Below are positions 1 to 8,582 of a DNA stretch of 64,000 bases, in pieces. Made by a program: the position numbers and the translations under genes. Every line of letters starts with the position of its first letter. Position 1 is the stretch's first letter. The notes under the pieces were generated by a model. That model made no database searches, was not told where the DNA came from, and was given only the letters and a program-made list of their open reading frames with translations. The stretch comes from JBBRHQ01 sp963815645 (GTDB lineage Bacteria > Actinomycetota > Thermoleophilia > Solirubrobacterales > 70-9): positions 1,426,001 to 1,490,000 of the forward strand of contig CAWFHL010000001.1 of the NCBI GenBank assembly GCA_963815645.1, given 5' to 3'.

Positions 1-517
1 CGAGCTCGGCCCGAAGCGAGCGGCCCAGTGATTCGACCCCCGCCTTGGCGGTTGCGTAGGAGCTGTTCATCACCCCGTTGACGAAGGCATAGACGGAGGC
101 GACCAGGACGAGGTGGCCGCGGCGCTCGACGACCTGCGGCATGGCGGCCCGTATCGTTCGCCAGACGCCGAGAAGGTTGACTTCGATAACCCGCTCCCAC
201 TCGGCGGTGCCGATCGCCAGGGTGCTGCCGACCTCCGGGGCGATGCCGGCATTGGCGACGGCCACGTCGAGGCCGCCGAACTCCTCGACCGTGCGGGCCA
301 CCGCGGCCTCGATCTGTTCGCGATCGCTGACGTCCGCGGCGATCGCGATCGTCCGCCGCCCGATCCGCCGCGCCGCCGCCTCGACTTCGGCGGCGTCGAG
401 GTCGACGACGGCGACCGAGGCACCCCTGACCTGCATCTGGCGCGCGGTCTCGAAGCCGATCCCCCTCGCAGCCCCGGTGACCAGGGCGACTCGTCCGTCG
501 AGGTCGTAGGCGGGCAT
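1..517 (-). CDS. SDR-family oxidoreductase (partial, runs off left edge)
   Basis: Short-chain dehydrogenase/reductase with an NAD(P)-binding Rossmann fold. Reading the minus strand from ATG at 517, the N-terminus gives VALVTGAARGIGFET, which carries the TGxxxGIG cofactor loop. It is followed by VANAG (NNAG-type motif), a LVLVASVYAF strand containing the catalytic Ser, and SYATAK (YxxxK catalytic pair). The C-terminal part, including the substrate loop, lies beyond base 1. The substrate cannot be told from this fragment. It is divergent from ileS with about 40 bp between the two starts. Confidence 0.88.
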   Translation of the reverse strand, partial: MPAYDLDGRVALVTGAARGIGFETARQMQVRGASVAVVDLDAAEVEAAARRIGRRTIAIAADVSDREQIEAAVARTVEEFGGLDVAVANAGIAPEVGSTLAIGTAEWERVIEVNLLGVWRTIRAAMPQVVERRGHLVLVASVYAFVNGVMNSSYATAKAGVESLGRSLRAEL

Positions 518-558
518 CGCGGCTGACTCTATAGCGCCGTTCGTAGACTCCGCTGCCG

Positions 559-3500
559 ATGCCTGGCTACCGCAGAGTCGAGTCCAAACAGCGCTTTCCC
601 GAACTCGAGGAGCGGGTGCTGGAGCGGTGGCGCGAAACCGACCTCTTCCGGCGCACGCTCGAGAACCGCACAGGGGCGGAGGTCTGGAGCTTCTATGAGG
701 GTCCCCCGACCGCCAACGGGCGCCCCGGCTCGCATCACGTCCTCTCTCGAGTGTTCAAGGACGTCTATCCGCGTTACCGTACGATGCGCGGCTTCAGCGT
801 CCCCCGCAAGGCCGGCTGGGACTGCCACGGACTCCCGGTCGAGCTCGAGGTCGAAAAGGAGCTGGGGATCTCCTCCAAGCAGGAGATCGAAGCTTTTGGT
901 ATCGCCGAGTTCAACGCCCGCTGCCGCGAGTCGGTCTTCGCCTACGTCGAGGAATGGAACCGGCTGACCGAGCGGATCGGCTTCTGGATAGACCTCGACG
1001 ACCCCTACGTCACCCTCGAGGCCGACTACATCGAGTCCGTCTGGTGGTCGTTGCGGCGGATCTGGGACGACGGCCGCCTGTACGAGGACTTCAAGGTGGT
1101 CCCCTACTGCCCTCGCGACGGCACCGCGCTCTCCTCGCACGAGGTCGCGCTCGGCTATCGCGAGGTCGAGGATCCGAGCGTCTACGTGAGGCTGCCGGTC
1201 GAGCCCGGCGGGCCGCTCGAGGAAGGGGACGCGCTGCTCGTCTGGACGACGACGCCTTGGACCCTGATCTCCAACGCGGCGGTCGCCGTCAACCCCGAGA
1301 TGACCTATGTCCGAGCGCGGGTGGGAGGTGAGGCCTTGGTGGTGGCAGAGAGTCTGCGCGAGCGGGTACTCGGCGAGGAGGCCGAGGTCCTCGACACCTT
1401 CCCCGGGTCCCGCCTCGCCGGCCTCCGTTACTCCCCGCCGTTCACCTACGTCACCGATTTCGGCCCCCGCGGGCACACCGTGCTCGAGGCCGACTTCGTC
1501 AGCGCCGAGGAGGGCACCGGACTCGTCCACACCGCGGTCGCCTTCGGCGAGGACGACTTCCGGCTGGGCCAGCGATACGGGCTGACCATGCAGAACCCGG
1601 TCACCCTGGAGGGGGCATTCGACGAGCGGGTGCCCGAGTTCGCCGGGCGCTCCGTCAAGGACGCCGACCCCGAGATCGTGGCGGCCCTGGAGCGCTCCGG
1701 CCGGCTGTTCCGCGCCTCCACCTACGAGCATGCCTATCCCCACTGCTGGCGCTGTGGAACGCCGCTGCTCTACTACGCCAAGTCGAGCTGGTACGTGCGT
1801 ACCTCCGAGGTGCGGGATGGGCTGCTCGCCAACAACCGAGAGATTGGCTGGCACCCTGAGCACATCCGCGAGGGCCGCTTCGGCAAGTGGCTCGAGAACA
1901 ACGTCGACTGGGCGCTCTCCCGGGACCGCTACTGGGGGACGCCGCTGCCGATCTGGGTGTGCGGCGCTGAGGACTGCGGGGAACGATTCTGCGCGGGCTC
2001 GGTGGCCGAGCTGCGCGAGCGAGCCACAGGCGAGGTGCCCGACGACCTTCACCGGCCCTACATCGACGAGGTGAGGCTTCGCTGCGAGGCCTGCGGGGGC
2101 GAGATGGAGCGGGTCGAATCGGTGATCGACACCTGGTACGACAGCGGTGCGATGCCCTTCGCCCAGTTCCACTATCCCTTCGAGAACGCCGAGACCTTCG
2201 AGGAGCGCTTCCCCGCCGACTTCATCTGCGAGGCGGTCGACCAGACCCGGGGCTGGTTCTACACCCTGCTGGCGGAGTCGACCCTCCTGTTCGAGCGCTC
2301 CAGCTACCGGAATTGCGTCTGCCTCGGACTGATCCTCGACCCCGACGGGCAGAAGATGTCGAAGAGCCGCGGCAACGTGGTCGAACCCTGGGAGGTGATC
2401 TCGGCCCACGGCGCCGACGCCTTCCGCTGGTACTACCTGACCGCGCAGCAGCCCTGGTCGGGGTACCGCTTCTCGGTCGAGACTGTCGGCGAATCGGTGC
2501 GCCAGTTCCTGCTGACGCTCTGGAACAGCTACTCGTTCTGGGTGCTCTACGCAAATGCCGAGGGCCTCACCCCGGGAGACTTCGCCGGGGATTCTCCCGG
2601 ACGCGCAGCGGGGGGTGCCCGGAGCCCCGGCATCCCCGGACGAATCCCGGCAGAGCCGGGATCACCGGTCGCTGGCGCTCCCTCGGAGGAGATGCCGGGC
2701 AATGATCTCGACCGTTGGGCGCTGTCCCGGCTCCAGTCGACGGTCGCGACTGTCACCGAGCGCATGGACGACTTCGACTGCACGACGGCCGGTAAGGCGA
2801 TCGCCGAATATGTCGAGGACCTCTCCAACTGGTACGTGCGGCTCTCCCGCCGCCGCTTCTGGGAGGGCGACCGGATTGCCTTCGCGACTCTGCGCCACTG
2901 CCTGCTGGAGACGGTGGCGCTGCTGGCTCCGTTCATCCCCTTCCTCGCCGACGAGATCCACGTCAACCTCGCCGGCGGCGAGGGCGGTGAGTTCGGCGAG
3001 TTTCCGGATTCGGTCCACCTGCGGGACTTCCCGCAGCCCGATCCTGCCCTCGCCGACCCCGGCCTCGAGGAGGCGATGGCTGCCGTACGCCGCACGGTCG
3101 AGCTTGGCCGGGCCGCCCGCGCCCAGGCGAAGGTCAAGGTGCGCCAGCCGCTGCGCAGAGCGGTGATCGTCGCCAGCGACGCCGAACGGGAGGCGATCTC
3201 GGCTCGCGCCGAGCTGATCGAAGCCGAGCTCAACGTCAAGCAGTTGGAGTTCGTCGCCGAGGAGGGTGACCTTGTCAGCTATACGGTGAAGCCCAACTAC
3301 CGCAGCCTCGGCCCCCGGTTCGGCAAGCAGATGCCCCAGGCGGCCGCGGCGGTGGCGGCGCTCGACGCCGACCACATCGCCGCGATGATTGAGTCCGGAG
3401 GCGAGTTCGGCGTCGCCATCGACGGGCGGGACCACACCCTGGCAGCCGACGACGTCACCCTTGCCCTGGAGCCGCTCGAGGGTTACCAGGTTTCCTCAGA

Positions 3501-3801
3501 GGCAGGCCACGCCGTCGGCCTTCAGCTGGAGCTGGACGAAGGCCTTCGCCGGGAGGGCCTGGCCCGCGAGATCGTCCACGCAGTGCAGAGCGCCCGCCGC
3601 GATGCGGGGCTCGAGATCACCGACCGGATCGAGCTGGCCTTGGCCGGCGACGACGAGCTGCTGGAGGCCGCTCGCGAGCACCGTTCCTACATCGCCGGGG
3701 AGGTGCTCGCGAGGTCGGTCTCCCTGGATGGCGGAGGCGCTGGGACGGTTCACCTGATCGAAGGACGCGAACTGAAGATCTCGCTGCAGTCCACGCCTTA
3801 A
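559..3801 (+). CDS. ileS: Isoleucyl-tRNA synthetase
   Basis: Cytoplasmic class I aminoacyl-tRNA synthetase that charges tRNA-Ile. The 1080-residue product fits the long form of the family. The catalytic core has the HIGH-equivalent GRPGSHH near residue 57, a large editing domain, a WCGxPL-type zinc-binding stretch (HCWRCG), and KMSKSRGN near residue 599. The start is ATG 559, giving MPGYRRVESKQ. Unusual: residues about 689-716, at the junction to the anticodon-binding domain just before LDRWALSRL, are encoded by an 82-bp palindromic repeat that also occurs in the biotin carboxylase gene at 53143. The insertion keeps the frame and lies in what should be a surface linker, so the enzyme is probably functional. 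Confidence 0.97.
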   Translation: MPGYRRVESKQRFPELEERVLERWRETDLFRRTLENRTGAEVWSFYEGPPTANGRPGSHHVLSRVFKDVYPRYRTMRGFSVPRKAGWDCHGLPVELEVEKELGISSKQEIEAFGIAEFNARCRESVFAYVEEWNRLTERIGFWIDLDDPYVTLEADYIESVWWSLRRIWDDGRLYEDFKVVPYCPRDGTALSSHEVALGYREVEDPSVYVRLPVEPGGPLEEGDALLVWTTTPWTLISNAAVAVNPEMTYVRARVGGEALVVAESLRERVLGEEAEVLDTFPGSRLAGLRYSPPFTYVTDFGPRGHTVLEADFVSAEEGTGLVHTAVAFGEDDFRLGQRYGLTMQNPVTLEGAFDERVPEFAGRSVKDADPEIVAALERSGRLFRASTYEHAYPHCWRCGTPLLYYAKSSWYVRTSEVRDGLLANNREIGWHPEHIREGRFGKWLENNVDWALSRDRYWGTPLPIWVCGAEDCGERFCAGSVAELRERATGEVPDDLHRPYIDEVRLRCEACGGEMERVESVIDTWYDSGAMPFAQFHYPFENAETFEERFPADFICEAVDQTRGWFYTLLAESTLLFERSSYRNCVCLGLILDPDGQKMSKSRGNVVEPWEVISAHGADAFRWYYLTAQQPWSGYRFSVETVGESVRQFLLTLWNSYSFWVLYANAEGLTPGDFAGDSPGRAAGGARSPGIPGRIPAEPGSPVAGAPSEEMPGNDLDRWALSRLQSTVATVTERMDDFDCTTAGKAIAEYVEDLSNWYVRLSRRRFWEGDRIAFATLRHCLLETVALLAPFIPFLADEIHVNLAGGEGGEFGEFPDSVHLRDFPQPDPALADPGLEEAMAAVRRTVELGRAARAQAKVKVRQPLRRAVIVASDAEREAISARAELIEAELNVKQLEFVAEEGDLVSYTVKPNYRSLGPRFGKQMPQAAAAVAALDADHIAAMIESGGEFGVAIDGRDHTLAADDVTLALEPLEGYQVSSEAGHAVGLQLELDEGLRREGLAREIVHAVQSARRDAGLEITDRIELALAGDDELLEAAREHRSYIAGEVLARSVSLDGGGAGTVHLIEGRELKISLQSTP
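2625..2706 (+). repeat. In-frame palindromic element, copy A (inside ileS)
   Basis: An 82-bp element shared with 53143-53224: 68 of 82 positions are identical, with the same strand and the same reading phase. The outer inverted repeat is cccggcatc (2626-2634) with gatgccggg (2691-2699), 9 bp. The inner repeat is atcccggc with gccgggat (2644-2662), 8 bp around a 3-nt loop. It encodes a Pro/Gly-rich peptide of the pattern PGxPGRIxxxxGSPVAxAPxExxPGxD. The GC-rich DNA just upstream (2590-2624) repeats cccggacg-like pieces and may be a degenerate remnant. Confidence 0.85.
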
Positions 3802-3822
3802 GCCATAGGGTACAGGGATTCG

Positions 3823-4149
3823 CTAGGCCAGCGCCGGCTCCAGCTCGGCCTCCAAACGCCGCTTCGGCATCGCCCCGATCACCTTCTTGGCGATCTGGCC
3901 GTCCCGGAAGAGGATCAGCGTCGGGATCGAGAGGACCTCGTAGGTGGCCGCGGTCTGCTGGTTCTCGTCGACATTGAGGCTGAGGATGGTCAGCTCGTCG
4001 CGCTCCGCGTCCATCTCCTCGAGGATCGGGTGAACGACCCGACAGGGACCGCACCAGGGAGCCCAGAAATCGACCAGGACCGGGCCATCGGCCTCGAGCA
4101 CGTCTGCCTGAAAGGTCGCATCGGTCACATCGGTGAGCTTGCCTGACAC
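3823..4149 (-). CDS. trxA: Thioredoxin
   Basis: Small cytoplasmic disulfide reductase of 108 residues, the usual thioredoxin length. The redox motif WCGPC lies in DFWAPWCGPC, and the cis-Pro loop is present as SIPTLILF. The start is GTG at 4149 (SGKLTDV follows), preceded at 8-12 nt by the Shine-Dalgarno-like aggag. It is downstream of, and co-oriented with, the Ppm-like glycosyltransferase gene, but the 61-bp gap contains its own likely promoter. It is convergent with ileS. It could supply electrons to the APS/PAPS reductase encoded at 44431, which is an inference supported by a shared promoter motif. Confidence 0.96.
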   Translation of the reverse strand: MSGKLTDVTDATFQADVLEADGPVLVDFWAPWCGPCRVVHPILEEMDAERDELTILSLNVDENQQTAATYEVLSIPTLILFRDGQIAKKVIGAMPKRRLEAELEPALA

Positions 4150-4185
4150 AGCTATCGGTCTCCTGTGGTCGCCGTTGACTGGTTC

Positions 4186-4205
4186 AATACTTCAGAAAGT
4201 ATAGC
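4186..4205 (-). promoter_or_regulatory. Likely trxA promoter with palindromic motif
   Basis: On the minus strand, a TATACT -10-like hexamer (4203-4198) runs into the palindrome-like TACTTTCTGAAGTA (4201-4188). The 11-mer CTTTCTGAAGT is repeated exactly at 42433-42443 upstream of the sulfite reductase gene, also just after a TACTAT hexamer. The motif overlaps the expected transcription start, a position typical of a repressor site. The regulator is unknown. Confidence 0.45.
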
Positions 4206-4210
4206 GTAGG

Positions 4211-4918
4211 CTAGGGTCGCCGGATCCGCATCGCCGGGACCTTCCAGATCGCCTCGGCAACGATATCTCGGCTCATCTTCGATGCACCGACACGTCGGTC
4301 GCGGAATGTGATCGGCAACTCGGCGACGCGGAATCCGGCACGGATCGCCCGGTAGGTCGTCTCCACCTGAAACGCGTAGCCGCGCGACTGGATCGAGTCC
4401 AGGTCGATCGCCTCGAGCACCTCTCGGTGAAAGCACTTGTAGCCGCCGGTCAGGTCACGCACCGTGACCCCGAGGAGGCCCCTTGCGTAGATGCTGCCCC
4501 CGCGGCTGATCACCCGGCGAAGCGCTCCCCACTCGGTGACCGCGCCGCCCGGAACGTATCGGGACCCGATCACCAGATCGGCCTCCCGGGCTGCCTCGAG
4601 CAGGCGCGGCAGGTCGGCAGGCGAGTGGGAGAAGTCGGCATCCATCTCCACCACCAGCTCGGCCCCGGCTGCAAGGGCGCGGCCGAACCCGGCGATGTAG
4701 GCGGGTCCGAGCCCTCCCTTATACGGCCGGTGGAGGACCTCGACGTCGTCGTGCTCGCCGGCCAGGCGGGCGGCGATCTCCCCGGTTCCGTCCGGGCTGG
4801 AGTCATCGACGATCAGCACCCGGCGCGAGGAGGGCAGCACCTCAAGCACCGCGGCGACCAACGCCTCGATGTTGGCCGCCTCGTTGTAGGTGGGGAGGAT
4901 CAGCCACACGGCTGCCAC
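4211..4918 (-). CDS. Polyprenol-phosphate mannosyltransferase-like GT2
   Basis: GT2-fold glycosyltransferase of 235 residues, resembling dolichol/polyprenol monophosphomannose synthase (Ppm1/DPM1). It would move mannose (or a related hexose) from a nucleotide sugar to polyprenyl phosphate at the inner membrane face, making the lipid donor used by GT-C enzymes such as those elsewhere in this window. Seen: ILPTYNEAANI at the N-terminus, VDDSSPDGTG, the metal-binding EMDADFSH (DxD), and GSRYVPGG. There is no C-terminal membrane domain, as in stand-alone Ppm. The start is ATG 4918. Confidence 0.92.
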   Translation of the reverse strand: MAAVWLILPTYNEAANIEALVAAVLEVLPSSRRVLIVDDSSPDGTGEIAARLAGEHDDVEVLHRPYKGGLGPAYIAGFGRALAAGAELVVEMDADFSHSPADLPRLLEAAREADLVIGSRYVPGGAVTEWGALRRVISRGGSIYARGLLGVTVRDLTGGYKCFHREVLEAIDLDSIQSRGYAFQVETTYRAIRAGFRVAELPITFRDRRVGASKMSRDIVAEAIWKVPAMRIRRP

Positions 4919-5074
4919 GGGCGAACCCTAGGCGCTTATCCGGCAGATCGGCATTCGTCCATCAGAGCCATCTACCGCGCCGGATGGCGGGGCCGGGGGC
5001 CCGGCGAGGGAAGACTGTGCTTTCCGCAGGCGGGTCCCCGGCCCCGTAAGGTCAACGTAAGTAGCTTGGTCCCG

Positions 5075-6835
5075 ATGACCAACGCAGAGATCGCCGACGC
5101 TTTCGATGAGCTCGCCGTCCTCTACGAGCTCGACGACGCCGTCAGGTACCGGGTGCTGGCCTACTCGAACGCCGCCAGGGCGATCCGGGAGAGCCCGGTC
5201 TCGGTGGCGGAGCTGGCTCTTGCCGGCAAGGCGACCGGCCTCCCGGGAGTCGGTAAGACGCTCGAGCAGAAGATCCTGACCCTGCTCGACTCGGGTGACA
5301 CCCCCTCGGCGCAGAGGCTCCGGGCCAAGTTCCCCCCGACCCTGATCGAGGTGACCAGGGTCCCCAACCTCGGGGCGAAGACGGCCCGCCGCCTCTTCGA
5401 CGAGCTCGACGTCAGCTCGCTCGAGGACCTCCGAGCGGCAGCCGAGAATCAGAGGATCCGCGAGCTGAAGGGGCTCGGGCCGAAGGTCGAGGAGAACATC
5501 CTCGCCTCGCTCGAGCACCTCTCCGAGACCGAGGTCCCCTCCGGTCGCCGACTGCTCTCGACGGTGGGCCCGATCGCCGAGGAGCTGGCGGAGTCGCTGC
5601 GGTCGCATCCCGCGGCGATCGAGGTCGAGGTCGCCGGCTCGGTTCGCCGCTGGGCTGAAACCTGCAAGGACATCGACCTGATCGCGACCGCAGAGCAGCC
5701 TGAGCAGCTCTCCCGTCACCTCGCCGGGCATCCCCTGGTCGCAGCCGCCGGGAGACCGGGGCCCAACGGGATCCGGGCCCAGACCCACAACGGTATCTCG
5801 GTCGACCTGCGGATCGTCGCCCCCGAGGCCTTCGGCAACCTGCTCCAGCATTTCACCGGTTCGGCGGCGCACAACGTCGAGCTTCGCGAGGACGCCGTCG
5901 CCAGGGGGCTCTCTGTCTCCGAGCACGGGATAACCGAGACAGAGTCCGGGGAGGTGGCGCTCTGCGCCGCCGAGGCAGAGGTCTACGAGCGCCTCGGCTA
6001 CTCCTATATCGAGCCGGAGCTGCGCGAGGCCCGTGGGGAACTGCGGGCGGCGCGAGACGGATCGCTTCCCGACCTGGTCGAACGCGGCGACGTCCGCGGC
6101 GAGCTCCACTGCCACACGACCCTCTCTGACGGACGCAACAGTCTCGAGGAGATGGGCGAGGCAGGCCGCGCCCGGGGCTACGCGTACATGGCGATCACCG
6201 ACCACTCGGCCAGCCATGGTTTCGGCGATCACGTCACCGAGGAGCGCCTCTGGGAGCGGATAGGCGAGGTCCGCGAGTGGAACGAGGGCCGGCGCGGCTT
6301 CCGCCTCCTGGCGGGATCAGAGGTCAACATCGGCACCGACGGATCCCTCGACTACCCCGACGAGCTGCTCGGCGCGCTCGACTGGGTGATCGCCAGCGTC
6401 CACACATCGTTCAGCGACGACTCCGAAGAGATGACGGCGCGGCTGCTGGCGGCGATCGAGAACCCGCTCGTCGACTGCATCGGCCACCTCACCGGTCGCC
6501 TGCTGCTGCGCCGCCCGCCCTACCCGGTCGACGTCGAAGCGGTCGCCGATGCGGCGGCACGGACCGGGACGATGCTGGAGATCAACGGCAACCCCAACCG
6601 CCGCGACCTCTCAGAGCAGCACGCCCGGCTCGCAGCGGAGGCCGGGGCGATGATCGTCCTCAACACCGACGCGCACGGGGTCGACACGCTCGAGAACATC
6701 CGCTTCGCGGTGGCGACCGCCCGCAGGGCCTGGCTGAGCGCCGAGCAGATCGCCAACACCCGGGGCTGGCGCGAGTTCAAGGCGCTGCGCAAGCGCGGAG
6801 GGCAGCCGGGGAAGAGCGGGTCCCGCGCCGGCTGA
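5075..6835 (+). CDS. polX: DNA polymerase/3'-5' exonuclease PolX
   Basis: Family X DNA repair polymerase fused to a PHP exonuclease, 586 residues from ATG 5075. The open frame extends further upstream, but that part is non-coding in character and overlaps the divergent gene. Seen in order: an 8-kDa-like HhH region (GLPGVGKT, VPNLGAKTA, KGLGPKVEEN); nucleotidyltransferase palm with GSVRRW and the catalytic KDIDLIA; then a C-terminal PHP domain with HCHTTLSDG, TDHSASH, SVHTSF and NTDAHG metal ligands. This is the standard bacterial PolX layout used in base excision repair. Confidence 0.95.
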   Translation: MTNAEIADAFDELAVLYELDDAVRYRVLAYSNAARAIRESPVSVAELALAGKATGLPGVGKTLEQKILTLLDSGDTPSAQRLRAKFPPTLIEVTRVPNLGAKTARRLFDELDVSSLEDLRAAAENQRIRELKGLGPKVEENILASLEHLSETEVPSGRRLLSTVGPIAEELAESLRSHPAAIEVEVAGSVRRWAETCKDIDLIATAEQPEQLSRHLAGHPLVAAAGRPGPNGIRAQTHNGISVDLRIVAPEAFGNLLQHFTGSAAHNVELREDAVARGLSVSEHGITETESGEVALCAAEAEVYERLGYSYIEPELREARGELRAARDGSLPDLVERGDVRGELHCHTTLSDGRNSLEEMGEAGRARGYAYMAITDHSASHGFGDHVTEERLWERIGEVREWNEGRRGFRLLAGSEVNIGTDGSLDYPDELLGALDWVIASVHTSFSDDSEEMTARLLAAIENPLVDCIGHLTGRLLLRRPPYPVDVEAVADAAARTGTMLEINGNPNRRDLSEQHARLAAEAGAMIVLNTDAHGVDTLENIRFAVATARRAWLSAEQIANTRGWREFKALRKRGGQPGKSGSRAG

Positions 6836-6837
6836 CC

Positions 6838-7383
6838 TCAGCCCGCCGCTGGTGGAGGCGGGGGCGGATGGCCGGCGGGTGTCCGGTCCCGGCCGAGGCC
6901 GGGCGTCCTGACCAGCGCAATCGGGCGAAGTGCGGAGGTCGGCTCGACGTAGAAGCGGGTTCCGTCGCGCTGCTCCACCCCGAGCACCGCCGCCTCCCGG
7001 GTCCGCCAGGCGAGCGCGACCAGCAGAGCATAGCCGGCGCCGATTGCGGCGACTCCAGGGAAGAAGAGACCGAGACCGCCGGCGATCAGGGCGGTGACCC
7101 CGACCGGCCAGAGCCTGGTGAGGGCGATCCGGGAGGGAGATTCCCGGGGCAGCGAGGTCGCCGTGCGCGCCGCGGCCAGGGCATCGCGGACGCCGTCAGC
7201 AGCGCGCTCTGATCTGCCGAGGTAGAGGCCGGCGACAACCGAGATCGCCCACCAGATCGCGGCAACTGTGATCGTCCGGGTGTCGTCCGAGCGCCCCGCC
7301 GCGATCGCGGTGATCGCCCCCAGCGCAGTCGCCTCCGCGGCCGCCAGCAGGACCGTGGTGCGCAGCAGGTCGGTGAACGGCAC
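6838..7383 (-). CDS. Small integral membrane protein of unknown function
   Basis: About 181 residues from GTG 7383 (VPFTDLLRTTVLL). It has four hydrophobic stretches: TTVLLAAAEATALGAI, ITVAAIWWAISVVAGLYLG, a third segment around VGVTALIAGGLGLFF, and IGAGYALLVALAW. The tail is proline-rich. The start sits one base downstream of the stop of the trehalose-phosphatase gene, so the two are almost certainly co-transcribed. I do not recognise a family. Confidence 0.75.
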   Translation of the reverse strand: MPFTDLLRTTVLLAAAEATALGAITAIAAGRSDDTRTITVAAIWWAISVVAGLYLGRSERAADGVRDALAAARTATSLPRESPSRIALTRLWPVGVTALIAGGLGLFFPGVAAIGAGYALLVALAWRTREAAVLGVEQRDGTRFYVEPTSALRPIALVRTPGLGRDRTPAGHPPPPPPAAG

Positions 7384-7384
7384 C

Positions 7385-8200
7385 TCAGCTCCCCAGCTCG
7401 CGGAGGATCGTGATCCATTCTCCCGGGCCGGAAATCTCCAGGTCGGCCTCCTCGCGGATCTCCGCGGGGCCTTCGTCCGAGGCGACCCCGACGCAGATCG
7501 CTCGCGCGAGCCGGCCGGTTTCGCGCATCTGCCGGAGGCGGCGGAAGGCGTCCAGGTCGGTGCGATCGTCGCCGGCATACGCGGCGGCGGTGATCCCCTC
7601 GCCGGACTCGATCAGGGCCGAGACGGCGGCCGCCTTCCCGCCGCCGCCGGGCGGGCGCAGCTCCAGCACCTTGCGGCCCCAGTGCGGCTCGAGCCCGGCG
7701 CGGGCCGCGGCGTCGGCGATCTCCTCCGCCAGCGCCTCGGCAGCCTTCTCGTCGGGTGCCCCGCGCCAATGAAGTGCCTGGATCGGGCCTTTGTCCTCCC
7801 TCCGCAGCCCCGCGGCATCGAGCGGCCCGAGGTCGAGGCCGGCGAGGTGATCGGCCGCGGCCCGCTCCATCCCCTCGAGCGACGGGTCGGTCTGCGGCTC
7901 CGAGTCGCCGGCCTGCAGCAGCTCGAGGCCGTGATTGCCGGCGTAGGCGATTCCCTCGACGCCGACCAGCTCGCGGGCCACGGCTGCGCTCCGGCCGGAG
8001 ACCGCGCCGACCACGCCGAACCGCCGGCTCAGCCGCGCCAGCGCCTCCCGGGCCTCCGCCGGGACGGATGTCTGCTCGGGCCGCTCGACAATCGGCGCCA
8101 GGGTCCCATCGACGTCGGTGAGGACCGCGGCGCGGGCGGGCTCGGCGCGAAGCGGGGCGAGCAGCGCCGCGGCGCGCTCGCTGATCGAGTCCGTGGGCAT
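7385..8200 (-). CDS. otsB: Trehalose-6-phosphate phosphatase (HAD superfamily)
   Basis: Removes phosphate from trehalose-6-phosphate in compatible-solute synthesis. The 271-residue product (ATG 8200, MPTDSISE) has HAD motif I DVDGTLAPI, AGNHGLEL, and the motif IV-type GDDRTDLDAFR. VSGRSA and KVLELRPPGGGGKA are also typical of OtsB. The frame continues upstream to 8302, but 8200 is chosen because a divergent permease gene starts at 8220. No otsA is in the window. It is followed at once by a small membrane protein gene. Confidence 0.92.
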   Translation of the reverse strand: MPTDSISERAAALLAPLRAEPARAAVLTDVDGTLAPIVERPEQTSVPAEAREALARLSRRFGVVGAVSGRSAAVARELVGVEGIAYAGNHGLELLQAGDSEPQTDPSLEGMERAAADHLAGLDLGPLDAAGLRREDKGPIQALHWRGAPDEKAAEALAEEIADAAARAGLEPHWGRKVLELRPPGGGGKAAAVSALIESGEGITAAAYAGDDRTDLDAFRRLRQMRETGRLARAICVGVASDEGPAEIREEADLEISGPGEWITILRELGS

Positions 8201-8219
8201 CGGCTCTAGTATCGCCGCC

Positions 8220-8582
8220 GTGTCGTCGGAGACCCTGAAGCTGGCCGGGATAGCGACCGCCGCGGGTGCCTTCAGCGGTCTGTTCGGCGTCGGTGGAGGC
8301 ACCGTGATCGTGCCCCTGCTGATCCTCCTGTGCGGCTACGGGGAGCGCCTGGCGACCGGAACCAGCCTCGCCGCGATCGTCCTCGTCGGCGCCCTCGGGG
8401 CGCTCGCCCAGGGCGGGATCTACGGCAACGTCGAGATCGCGACGGGACTCTGGCTGGCGGCGCCGGCCGTGCTCGGCATCCTCGCCGGGACGGCGCTGCA
8501 GCAGCGAATCTCCCAGCGCGCCGTCTCGCTGCTCTTTGCGATCCTCCTGACCGCCGTTGCGATCGAGCTGATCGTCTCGTGA
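8220..8582 (+). CDS. TauE/SafE (TSUP) permease, N-terminal half
   Basis: A 120-residue membrane protein from GTG 8220. It matches one half of the sulfite-exporter TauE/SafE family: FGVGGGTVIVPLLILL is the family GxGGGxxxVP signature, followed by ATGTSLAAIVLVGALGA and two more hydrophobic helices. Full TSUP proteins are about 250 residues and contain two such repeats. Here the second repeat is a separate gene whose GTG overlaps this stop codon (GTGA). The substrate could be sulfite, sulfonate or another small anion. Confidence 0.85.
   Translation: MSSETLKLAGIATAAGAFSGLFGVGGGTVIVPLLILLCGYGERLATGTSLAAIVLVGALGALAQGGIYGNVEIATGLWLAAPAVLGILAGTALQQRISQRAVSLLFAILLTAVAIELIVS

Noticed and set aside
529..2409. 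626-residue open frame antisense to ileS
   Set aside because: It mirrors the codon structure of ileS on the opposite strand and has no domain motifs. High-GC genes routinely leave such frames.
8320..8365. Minus-strand stretch resembling the middle of the palindromic element (ccggtcgcc..gcgctcccc)
   Set aside because: Only about 20 bp match with gaps, there are no stems, and it codes for a conserved part of the permease (GERLATGTS).
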